Positions 1-5,374 of a stretch of 5,374 nucleotides of DNA are shown one piece after another. Position 1 is the first letter of the stretch. Every line of letters begins with the position of its first letter. Below the pieces are notes generated by a model, which searched no databases, was not told where the DNA came from, and worked only from the letters and a program-made list of their open reading frames with translations. Source of the DNA: an uncultured Bacillota bacterium (GTDB taxonomy: Bacteria; Bacillota; Clostridia; Peptostreptococcales; Anaerovoracaceae); NCBI GenBank assembly GCA_946638265.1, contig CAMPBN010000091.1, positions 1-5,374 on the forward strand. Reading direction: 5' to 3'. Made by a program: the position numbers and the translations under genes.

Positions 1-69
1 TTCTTTTGCTTTTTCGCGAATCTGCTCTTCGGTAATCATGATTGTTCCGATGGATTTTGTCTCACTCAT
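1..69 (-). CDS. hpt: Probable hypoxanthine phosphoribosyltransferase, N-terminal 23 codons only
   Basis: Partial gene that runs off the left edge; only 23 codons are present. It starts with ATG at 69-67, preceded by AGGAG with a 6-base spacer, and the frame stays open to the edge. The visible peptide has a short polar leader and then IMITEEQIREKAKE. A hydrophobic strand followed by a (S/T)EE-(E/Q)-I-x-x-K-x-K-E helix is how bacterial hypoxanthine phosphoribosyltransferases of the Bacillus/Clostridium type begin (known from family knowledge). If correct, the enzyme would salvage hypoxanthine and guanine to IMP and GMP using PRPP in the cytoplasm. The PRPP-binding and catalytic motifs lie outside the window, so the assignment rests on the N-terminus alone. 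An in-frame Met at 39-37 is a less likely start because it lacks a good binding site. The start overlaps the end of the DUF1232 gene by 8 bases, indicating coupling. Confidence 0.5.
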   Translation of the reverse strand, partial: MSETKSIGTIMITEEQIREKAKE

Positions 70-394
70 TGCGTTCTCCTTTGTCCACATCATATTTTAC
101 ATCATCTATAATGTTCTTACCACTAAAATCTTTGGAAAGGTCCTCTTCTTTTTCCCCCACCCAGTACGAATCCAGCGTGTCACGCAATGTGATAAGGATC
201 CATATCCAGAGGATGATGTCGTCCATAATACCGATCGGAAATACCACTATCGGCACCAGATCAAACGGCATCAAAAGATAGATGACGCCAAAAATCACCA
301 AAGCTTTTTTCCAAATGGGAACAGTGCGGTCTGTCATCATGTATTTGATGGCTTTCACACGCTTCCATATGACATTGAAAGATAAAAATCTCAT
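62..394 (-). CDS. Small DUF1232 (YkvA-like) membrane protein
   Basis: A 110-residue protein of unknown function. The DUF1232 signature is visible: a helix ending in YLLMPFDLVP (residues 39-48), then a turn and IGIMDDIILW (54-63), matching the family pattern of Y-L-x-x-P-x-D-x-x-P followed by G-x-x-D-D. Two hydrophobic helices (about 29-51 and 52-71) form a likely membrane hairpin. The N-terminus is basic (KRVKAIK) and the tail from residue 80 is highly charged, so a small membrane-anchored protein with soluble ends is likely. No signal peptide or catalytic residues are seen. Length is normal for single-domain members. It starts 3 bases after the engB stop, with its binding site GAGAGG inside the engB end, and its stop overlaps the next start by 8 bases. 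This places it firmly in the operon, but the context does not reveal a function. Family call is confident; the role is unknown. Confidence 0.85.
   Translation of the reverse strand: MRFLSFNVIWKRVKAIKYMMTDRTVPIWKKALVIFGVIYLLMPFDLVPIVVFPIGIMDDIILWIWILITLRDTLDSYWVGEKEEDLSKDFSGKNIIDDVKYDVDKGERNE
76..80 (-). promoter_or_regulatory. Ribosome binding site for the hpt-like gene
   Basis: AGGAG on the minus strand, 6 bases before the ATG at 69-67. It lies inside the last codons of the DUF1232 gene, whose stop codon TGA (64-62) follows the downstream start. It decides the start of the partial gene and implies translational coupling. Confidence 0.75.
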
Positions 395-397
395 GTC

Positions 398-997
398 CTA
401 CCTCTCGTTCTGCTGTTCAAGCAGATTTTCCACCACGGAAAGCAGCTCATCCTGTCCTGTCCTTTTCAGCGCCGAAACGGGGATGATCAGGTCTTCCTTC
501 CCCATATCCAGCGTCTTTCTGATCAGAGCAAAGCTTTTCTGCATCTCGTTTCGAGATACTTTGTCTGCCTTCGTGGCCACAACTATACCGTCCAGGTGAA
601 AATATTTCAGGTAATCGTACATCTGCACGTCCTGAGCCGAAGGTGCATGGCGGATATCCACCAAAAGCACCACTTTCAGGAGATTGGGCCTGTTTTCAAG
701 ATACCCTTCCATCATGGCGCCCCACTTTTCGCTCTCCGAACGGGATACCTTGGCATAGCCGTATCCCGGCAGGTCTACGATGCGAAAAGCATCATTTATC
801 CTGTAGAAATTGATGGTTCTGGTTTTGCCGGGGTTGCCGCTGACTCTCGCCAAGCTTTTTCTGCCCGTCAGCAGGTTGAGCAGCGAGCTTTTCCCCACAT
901 TGGAACGCCCTGCAAAAGCCACTTCCGCCAAATCTTCAGGTGGATATTGATTTTTTCTGGCAGCTACCGCTTCCAGCTCAGCTTTTTTTACTACCAT
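398..997 (-). CDS. engB: Ribosome biogenesis GTPase EngB (YsxC/YihA)
   Basis: A 199-residue TrmE-Era-EngA-EngB-Septin-like GTPase. Family members act in late assembly of the 50S ribosomal subunit in the cytoplasm and are often essential. All G motifs are visible: G1 GRSNVGKSS (30-38, Lys36), the switch I region NPGKTRT with the G2 Thr (55-61), G3 DLPGYG (75-80), G4 TKADK (142-146) and G5 SALK (175-178). The length is normal, about 195-210 residues for the family. The frame is open 24 codons further upstream, but those residues have no counterpart in the family and lie inside lon. The ATG at 997-995 is preferred because it is preceded by GGAGA and gives the usual start just before the A-x-x-x-x-Q-Y/F-P segment. 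The first 20 bases overlap the end of lon in another frame, so translation is probably coupled to lon. No defects seen. Confidence 0.97.
   Translation of the reverse strand: MVVKKAELEAVAARKNQYPPEDLAEVAFAGRSNVGKSSLLNLLTGRKSLARVSGNPGKTRTINFYRINDAFRIVDLPGYGYAKVSRSESEKWGAMMEGYLENRPNLLKVVLLVDIRHAPSAQDVQMYDYLKYFHLDGIVVATKADKVSRNEMQKSFALIRKTLDMGKEDLIIPVSALKRTGQDELLSVVENLLEQQNER
401..406 (-). promoter_or_regulatory. Ribosome binding site for the DUF1232 gene
   Basis: GAGAGG on the minus strand, formed by the last sense codons of engB and ending 6 bases before the ATG at 394-392. The engB TAG stop (400-398) sits between this site and the start, so ribosomes finishing engB are placed to reinitiate. 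Confidence 0.65.
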
Positions 998-3437
998 TTT
1001 TTCTCCGTATTTTCTTCGGATCTGCAAACACGTGGTCAAGAGCATCCTCTGCCTTGGAAAGAAGCACAAATTCTATCTGCTTTCTGATTGAAGGCGGTAT
1101 TTCTTCGATGTCTCTTTCATTGTCTCTTGGCAGGAGAATCTTTCTGATCCCGGCCCTGTACGCAGCCAGCACCTTTTCCTTGATGCCGCCCACAGGCAGG
1201 ATTTTGCCCGTCAGAGTGATCTCGCCCGTCATTGAAACGTCTTTTCTTACGGCATGCCCGGTCAGAGTGGAAAGCAGCGACATGCAAAGCGTGATACCTG
1301 CAGACGGACCGTCCTTTGGCACGGCGCCTTCAGGCACGTGAATGTGCAGGTCTCTGTCCTTGAAGAATTCCTTATTTTCAGGCAGCATATTTACTTTCTC
1401 CGAAATGGAGCGGATGTAGCTGACTGCGGTTTTTGCGGATTCCTGCATCACATCGCCAAGCTGTCCCGTTATCTCCAGTTTGCCGGAGCCGGGCATGATG
1501 GCGCTTTCGATAAAGAGCGTATCTCCGCCGACAGCAGTCCATGCCATACCTGTAGTTACGCCCACTTCTGTTTCGCCGCCGATAACATCATATCTGTATT
1601 TTTTCTTGCCCAGAAGTTTGCCGAGTCCTGCTGCAGTCACATTGGTGGCGGCAGCTTTGCCTGTCACCTGCCTGTATGCAGCTTTGCGGCAAAGGCTGGA
1701 TATCTCGCGTTCAAGGTTTCTCACGCCTGACTCTCTGGTGTAGAAATTGATCAATTCTCTGAGAGCCTTTTCATTGATTGAAAAATCCTTTGCTTTAAGG
1801 CCGTTTGCCTTGATCTGCTTTGGAATCAGATATTTCTTTGCAATATGCAGCTTCTCCTCTTCCGTATAGCCTGAAAGTTCGATCACTTCCATACGGTCAA
1901 GAAGCGGTGCCGGCACTGTGGAAAGGTCATTTGCCGTTGTGATAAAGAGCACTTTCGAAAGGTCGAAAGGCACTTCCAGATAGTGGTCCACAAAGTCCTT
2001 GTTCTGCTCGGGATCCAGCACTTCCAAAAGAGCGGAGGACGGATCGCCCTTGAAGTCCGCTCCCAGCTTGTCTATTTCATCCAGAAGGAATACAGGGTTG
2101 TTAACACCCACCTCCGAGATGCAATTCATGACACGGCCCGGAATGGAACCTACATAAGTTCTGCGATGTCCGCGGATTTCAGCTTCGTCTCTTACGCCGC
2201 CAAGCGACATTCTCACAAACTTTCTGCCTGTAGCTTCAGCCACGGATCTTGCGATGGAAGTCTTACCCACTCCCGGAGGCCCCACCAGACAGAGGATTTG
2301 TCCCTTTACACCGCCCGAAAGCTTGACTACGGCTAGATATTCGAGGATTCTGTCCTTTACTTCCTGCATTCCATAATGGTCGCGATTGAGAATCTTTGCA
2401 GATTCGTTCATATCTTTTCTGGTGCGGGAAGAAGTATTCCAAGGCAGATCCAATACCGTCTCGATATAGGTTCTTGTCACATTGCCTTCTGCGGAAGCTG
2501 CCGGGATCATGCGGTATTTTTTGATTTCCTTCTCCATCTTTTCGGCAACTTTTTTGGGCAGCTTCTTTTTGCGGATAGTCTCCAGCCACTTGTCGGCATC
2601 GCTGTCCGCATCTTCGTTTTCGCCCAATTCTTCCTTGATGGCCTTAATCTCTTCTCTGAGGTAATATTCCTTCTGGTTTTGGTCCAGCTGGCTTTTCATG
2701 GTTTTTTTCACATCGTTTTCCAGCTTCAGCACGTTCACTTTGTTGGAAAGGATGTCCACCAATACCTTAAGACGTTCTTTGATATCCAAGGTCTGGAGCA
2801 CCTTCTGGCTCTTCTCCCAGCCGATCAGCATCTGATTGGCAACAGCATCTGCCATCTCACCCATATCCCGGGTGTCTGCGGCAGTATCTGCGAGAAGCTC
2901 AAAAGTCTTGTCGTCATATTCGTCATAATCGCTACAGAGCGAAAGGATCGGCATTCTGTAGCTTTCGATTTCCGGGTCGTCCGGATCATATTCCTGCTTC
3001 GGAATAATGACAGGCTGGCAGACTATCGATTCGTCACCATTGTCATCAAACGCGGTGATACTCACTCTGTCCAGGCCTTCCACCAAAATCTTGGTATTGC
3101 CGTTAGGCAGGCGCAGCAGCTGCTTGATTTTGGCCATAACACCGATTTCATAGAAACCTTCGTACGGAGGAATCTCTTCGCTGTCTTCTTTTTGAGTCAG
3201 GAGCACCACTTTCTGCTGCTGTCTCATCATAGCCATGTCTGCTGCCGATTTGGACTTTTCACGTCCCAGTTCTATGTTGGCAATGGTGCCCGGAAAAACC
3301 GTGATGCCGCGAAGCGCGATGAGCGGGAAAACAGTATTTTCAAGCTCTTCGATGTCGAAATCTTCCTCTTCTTCCGCTTCGTCCGGATCTCCTAATGCCT
3401 TCAAAAGATTTTCAGCTACTTTATTAAGATCAGACAT
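978..3437 (-). CDS. lon: ATP-dependent protease Lon (LonA type)
   Basis: An 819-residue soluble AAA+ serine protease that unfolds and degrades damaged and short-lived regulatory proteins as a hexamer. Domains in order: N-terminal substrate-binding LON domain (about 35-230, starting FPLIALRGITVFPG), a coiled-coil region (about 230-310), AAA+ ATPase (about 350-590) and S16 peptidase (about 615-805). Visible motifs: Walker A GPPGVGKT (386-393, Lys392), Walker B LLDEID (451-456, Glu454), sensor 1 Asn503, arginine finger in LLDRME (Arg515), sensor 2 Arg573, and the Ser-Lys dyad as Ser712 in PKDGPSAG and Lys755 in GGIKEK. The 43-residue Ser-Lys spacing equals that of E. coli Lon. Absence of membrane segments argues against LonB. 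Length is normal. Two mild oddities are an acidic leader (residues 17-33) and a basic C-terminal tail. The ATG follows AAGGAGA closely. It lies 76 bases after clpX and overlaps engB by 20 bases. Confidence 0.98.
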   Translation of the reverse strand: MSDLNKVAENLLKALGDPDEAEEEEDFDIEELENTVFPLIALRGITVFPGTIANIELGREKSKSAADMAMMRQQQKVVLLTQKEDSEEIPPYEGFYEIGVMAKIKQLLRLPNGNTKILVEGLDRVSITAFDDNGDESIVCQPVIIPKQEYDPDDPEIESYRMPILSLCSDYDEYDDKTFELLADTAADTRDMGEMADAVANQMLIGWEKSQKVLQTLDIKERLKVLVDILSNKVNVLKLENDVKKTMKSQLDQNQKEYYLREEIKAIKEELGENEDADSDADKWLETIRKKKLPKKVAEKMEKEIKKYRMIPAASAEGNVTRTYIETVLDLPWNTSSRTRKDMNESAKILNRDHYGMQEVKDRILEYLAVVKLSGGVKGQILCLVGPPGVGKTSIARSVAEATGRKFVRMSLGGVRDEAEIRGHRRTYVGSIPGRVMNCISEVGVNNPVFLLDEIDKLGADFKGDPSSALLEVLDPEQNKDFVDHYLEVPFDLSKVLFITTANDLSTVPAPLLDRMEVIELSGYTEEEKLHIAKKYLIPKQIKANGLKAKDFSINEKALRELINFYTRESGVRNLEREISSLCRKAAYRQVTGKAAATNVTAAGLGKLLGKKKYRYDVIGGETEVGVTTGMAWTAVGGDTLFIESAIMPGSGKLEITGQLGDVMQESAKTAVSYIRSISEKVNMLPENKEFFKDRDLHIHVPEGAVPKDGPSAGITLCMSLLSTLTGHAVRKDVSMTGEITLTGKILPVGGIKEKVLAAYRAGIRKILLPRDNERDIEEIPPSIRKQIEFVLLSKAEDALDHVFADPKKIRRKNGSKKS
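1002..1006 (-). promoter_or_regulatory. Ribosome binding site that fixes the engB start
   Basis: GGAGA on the minus strand, located within the lon coding end and four to five bases before the ATG at 997-995. The longer possible start at 1069 has no family support, so this site decides the 199-residue form. Confidence 0.7.
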
Positions 3438-3440
3438 ATA

Positions 3441-3447
3441 TCTCCTT
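3441..3447 (-). promoter_or_regulatory. Ribosome binding site of lon
   Basis: AAGGAGA on the minus strand, 3 bases before the ATG at 3437-3435 (4 bases counting from GGAG). This is close but functional-looking spacing, preceded by an A-run. It confirms the lon start and sits 13 bases after the end of the inverted repeat at 3461-3486. Confidence 0.75.
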
Positions 3448-3460
3448 TTTCGATACTACT

Positions 3461-3486
3461 GAAGGACGGATATCCCACCGTCCTTC
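3461..3486 (-). repeat. Perfect 9-bp inverted repeat (hairpin) between clpX and lon
   Basis: The arms GAAGGACGG (3461-3469) and CCGTCCTTC (3478-3486) are exact reverse complements with an 8-base spacer. In the minus-strand transcript this gives a GC-rich stem-loop in the leader of lon. The sequence after it on the transcript, AGTAGTATCG, is not a T-run, so it is not a canonical intrinsic terminator. On the plus strand the following bases, TTAAACTAAATT, are also not a clear T-run. It does not match CIRCE (TTAGCACTC-N9-GAGTGCTAA) or CtsR heptads. Possible roles are an RNA processing or stability element, a weak attenuator, a protein-binding palindrome, or control of lon translation. Confidence 0.7.
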
Positions 3487-3513
3487 TTAAACTAAATTAC
3501 TCAAATACTGAAA

Positions 3514-4839
3514 TTAAGAAACCGAAATGTTGCTACCTTCGTCTTCCTCAGGCTTTTCCAGCTTCTTTTCCGGCTCAGCCAGAACGAGTGTCGGACTCAG
3601 CTCGTTTTCAATGGTGCCTTTGGTGATGATGCATTTGCTGACATCACTGCGGGATGGGATATCGAACATGATATCCGTCATTACGCCTTCGAAGATGCTA
3701 CGCAATCCTCTGGCGCCTGTCTTGCGCTCCAAGGCTTTTTTTGCGATGGCCCTGATAGCCTCGTCTTCCACTTCCAGCTCCACATTGTCCATGGCGAAGA
3801 GCTTGCGATATTGCTTCACAAGCGCATTCTTCGGCTCGGTGATGATCTTCACAAGAGCCTCTTCCGTCAGCTCGTCGAGGGAAGTGATAACGGGAAGTCT
3901 TCCGATAAATTCAGGAATCAGTCCGAATTTCAGAAGGTCTTCCGGCTGAACATGGAGAAGCAGCTCTGCCTCTTCAATGTTGTTTTTCTTGATATCCGCA
4001 TTGAAGCCGATGGTCTTTTCGCCCATTCTTCTCTGAATGATCTTGTCCAGACCGTCAAATGCGCCGCCGCAGATGAAAAGTACATTGGTCGTATCGAACT
4101 GAATAAATTCCTGATGCGGATGCTTGCGGCCGCCCTGAGGCGGAACGCTGGCTACCGTGCCTTCAAGAATCTTAAGAAGTGCCTGCTGTACTCCTTCGCC
4201 GCTGACATCTCTTGTGATGCTACGGTTTTCGGACTTTCTGGCAATCTTGTCGATTTCGTCCACGTAGATAATACCCTTCTGGGCTCTTTCGATATCAAAA
4301 TCCGCATCCTGAAGCAGCTTCAGCAGGATATTTTCTACGTCTTCTCCCACATAGCCCGCTTCTGTCAGAGCGGTGGCATCAGCAATGGCAAAAGGTACAT
4401 TCAGCATCCTTGCCAGAGTCTGAGCCAAAAGTGTCTTGCCGGAACCGGTAGGTCCGAGCATAATAATGTTACTCTTCTGAAGCTCCACATTGTCGCCCTC
4501 GTCTTTTACCAGCTTGCTCTGGTCGAGGATGCGCTTGTAATGATTGTAAACTGCGACGGATAGAGCTTTTTTGGCGCGTTCCTGTCCGATAACATATTCC
4601 GAAAGCTGGCTGAAAATTTCAGCAGGCTTTGGCAGTTTGAAGGAAGCATCGCCCGCGCCGGGAGCCATAATATCTCCCGCCTCCTGCTTTGCAAATTCGT
4701 CTGCGAGTATATCGTTGCAAAGCTGTACACACTCATCACAAATAAACACTCCGGGACCTGCTATGAGTCTCCTCACCTGGTCCTGTGGCTTACCGCAGAA
4801 AGAGCATTTCAATTGTTTGGTTTCATCATATTTTGCCAT
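3514..4839 (-). CDS. clpX: ATP-dependent Clp protease ATP-binding subunit ClpX
   Basis: A 441-residue AAA+ unfoldase that recognises tagged or native substrates and threads them into ClpP; it also remodels complexes alone. The N-terminal zinc-binding domain has Cys12, Cys15, Cys34 and Cys37 (CSFC and CDEC), which dimerises and binds adaptors. The AAA+ part shows Walker A GPTGSGKT (129-136, Lys135), pore-1 loop GYVG (162-165), Walker B YVDEID (192-197, Glu195), RKH loop (238-240), the ClpP-docking IGF loop (277-279), an arginine finger in FIGRLP (Arg314), and sensor 2 in GARGLR (Arg377). Everything needed for ClpP-coupled work is present. The C-terminal tail after about residue 420 is charged, rich in Glu, Lys and Pro, and likely disordered. 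The length is slightly above the common 415-430. ATG follows GGAGG with a 6-base spacer, 18 bases after clpP, so the two are co-transcribed. Confidence 0.98.
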   Translation of the reverse strand: MAKYDETKQLKCSFCGKPQDQVRRLIAGPGVFICDECVQLCNDILADEFAKQEAGDIMAPGAGDASFKLPKPAEIFSQLSEYVIGQERAKKALSVAVYNHYKRILDQSKLVKDEGDNVELQKSNIIMLGPTGSGKTLLAQTLARMLNVPFAIADATALTEAGYVGEDVENILLKLLQDADFDIERAQKGIIYVDEIDKIARKSENRSITRDVSGEGVQQALLKILEGTVASVPPQGGRKHPHQEFIQFDTTNVLFICGGAFDGLDKIIQRRMGEKTIGFNADIKKNNIEEAELLLHVQPEDLLKFGLIPEFIGRLPVITSLDELTEEALVKIITEPKNALVKQYRKLFAMDNVELEVEDEAIRAIAKKALERKTGARGLRSIFEGVMTDIMFDIPSRSDVSKCIITKGTIENELSPTLVLAEPEKKLEKPEEDEGSNISVS

Positions 4840-4845
4840 TGATAG

Positions 4846-4850
4846 CCTCC
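4846..4850 (-). promoter_or_regulatory. Ribosome binding site of clpX
   Basis: GGAGG on the minus strand, 6 bases before the clpX ATG, inside the 18-base clpP-clpX gap. The gap leaves no room for a separate promoter or terminator. Confidence 0.8.
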
Positions 4851-4857
4851 ATTACTC

Positions 4858-5374
4858 TTATCTGGAAGTAATAACCTGGTCAATAAGGCCATATTCGCAG
4901 GCTTCGGCAGCACTCATGAAATTGTCTCTGTCGGTATCCTTTTCGATAACCTCCAGCGGCTTTCCGGTAGCCTCCGCGAGTATGGTATTGAGTCTTTCTC
5001 TTGTTTTGATGATCCAGTCTGCATGGATCTTTACATCAGATGCCTGACCGCGTGCGCCGCCCAAAGGCTGGTGAATCATCACTTCAGCATTTGGCAGTGC
5101 GAAGCGCTTGCCCTTGGTGCCCGCAGAAAGGAGAAATGCTCCCATGCTGGCTGCCAGTCCCACACAAATGGTGGAAACATCAGGTCTGATATATTTCATG
5201 GTGTCATAAATAGCCATTCCGGCCGTTACGCTACCGCCCGGGCTGTTGATGTAAACGCAGATGTCCTTGTCGGGATCCTCTGCCTCCAGGAAAAGGAGCT
5301 GAGCGACTACCAAACTTGCCAGATGATCGTCGATTTCTTCACCTATGAATATGATTCTGTCTTTCAAAAGACGG
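4858..5374 (-). CDS. clpP: ATP-dependent Clp protease proteolytic subunit ClpP, 5' end missing
   Basis: The serine peptidase that forms a 14-subunit barrel and degrades proteins fed by ClpX or other Clp ATPases in the cytoplasm. Numbering from the TTG codon at 5367-5365 as residue 1: the oxyanion segment NSPGGS lies at 41-46, the nucleophile Ser74 in AASMGA, catalytic His99 in MIHQPLGG, and catalytic Asp148 in DTDRDNF. Spacings of 25 and 49 match E. coli ClpP. The TTG is not the real start: the upstream codons in frame read Arg-Leu, giving RLLKDRIIF, the conserved segment that follows the processed or axial N-terminus in the family. Roughly 20-30 residues, including the axial loop, lie beyond the right edge. 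The stop is TAA at 4860-4858, 18 bases before clpX. The catalytic part is intact, so this looks like a working gene cut by the window. Confidence 0.97.
   Translation of the reverse strand, partial: RLLKDRIIFIGEEIDDHLASLVVAQLLFLEAEDPDKDICVYINSPGGSVTAGMAIYDTMKYIRPDVSTICVGLAASMGAFLLSAGTKGKRFALPNAEVMIHQPLGGARGQASDVKIHADWIIKTRERLNTILAEATGKPLEVIEKDTDRDNFMSAAEACEYGLIDQVITSR

Noticed and set aside
38..599. Overlapping plus-strand open frames opposite the DUF1232 gene and engB
   Set aside because: They lack binding sites, are opposite recognisable genes, and give low-complexity products.
998..1069. Longer engB start giving a 223-residue protein
   Set aside because: The extra 24 residues lie within lon, have no family counterpart, and the ATG at 997 has a GGAGA site at good spacing.
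2263..2589. A 108-codon frame within lon on the same strand in another phase
   Set aside because: It is basic, Gly/Ser/Arg-rich, lacks a plausible start context, and lies inside the lon ATPase region, so it is an out-of-frame shadow.
2376..3395. A 339-codon open frame on the plus strand, antisense to lon
   Set aside because: It lies wholly opposite an unmistakable lon gene, has no ribosome binding site before its ATG, and its product is a Phe/His/Leu-rich sequence typical of an antisense shadow with no recognisable motif.
3461..3513. Intrinsic terminator after clpX, or a sigma-A promoter for lon
   Set aside because: The hairpin has no T-run on the transcript side, and no -35/-10 pair near 17-base spacing resembles TTGACA/TATAAT well enough to call.
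3811..4563. A 250-codon open frame on the plus strand, antisense to clpX
   Set aside because: It starts at a TTG with no binding site, mirrors clpX codons, and shows no domain pattern.
4871..4885. GGTCAA-like heptad reminiscent of a CtsR operator
   Set aside because: It is a single half site inside the 3' end of the clpP coding region, with no second heptad at the required spacing.
5365..5367. TTG at 5367 as the start of clpP
   Set aside because: The frame continues upstream with Arg-Leu, forming the conserved RLLKDRIIF segment; the real start is outside the window.

Overview
The window is a compact, single-direction gene cluster read entirely from the minus strand. In transcription order (right to left) it holds clpP (5' end outside the window), clpX, lon, engB (ysxC/yihA), a small DUF1232 membrane protein gene, and the first 23 codons of a gene that resembles hypoxanthine phosphoribosyltransferase (hpt). 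All six reading frames are intact. The base composition is moderate, the ribosome binding sites are strong GGAGG-type, and the order clpP-clpX-lon-engB is typical of Bacillota. Protein details (ClpP closest by memory to the Bacillus/Clostridium type, a short class I-like Lon with an acidic N-terminus) suggest an anaerobic Clostridia-class organism. Genus cannot be decided from the sequence alone.

Layout: clpP 4858-5374 (partial), an 18-base gap, clpX 3514-4839, a 76-base gap with a perfect 9-bp inverted repeat, lon 978-3437, a 20-base overlap, engB 398-997, a 3-base gap, DUF1232 gene 62-394, an 8-base overlap, then the hpt-like gene from 69 leftward. There is no gene-free stretch longer than 76 bases. 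No RNA gene, mobile element, CRISPR array, convincing promoter or canonical terminator is visible.

Function: ClpP is the barrel peptidase and ClpX its AAA+ unfoldase, with an intact IGF loop for docking on ClpP. Lon is a second, self-contained AAA+ protease. Together they cover regulated and quality-control proteolysis. EngB is an essential GTPase for large ribosomal subunit assembly, and its start lies inside the end of lon, so proteolysis and ribosome assembly genes are probably co-expressed. The last two genes are tied to engB by very short spacing or overlap, which points to one continuous transcript and translational coupling.

I find no undescribed defence, mobile or biosynthetic system here. 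The points most worth a second look are the hairpin in front of lon, whose 3' arm could alternatively pair with the lon ribosome binding site, and the coupled small DUF1232 membrane protein.
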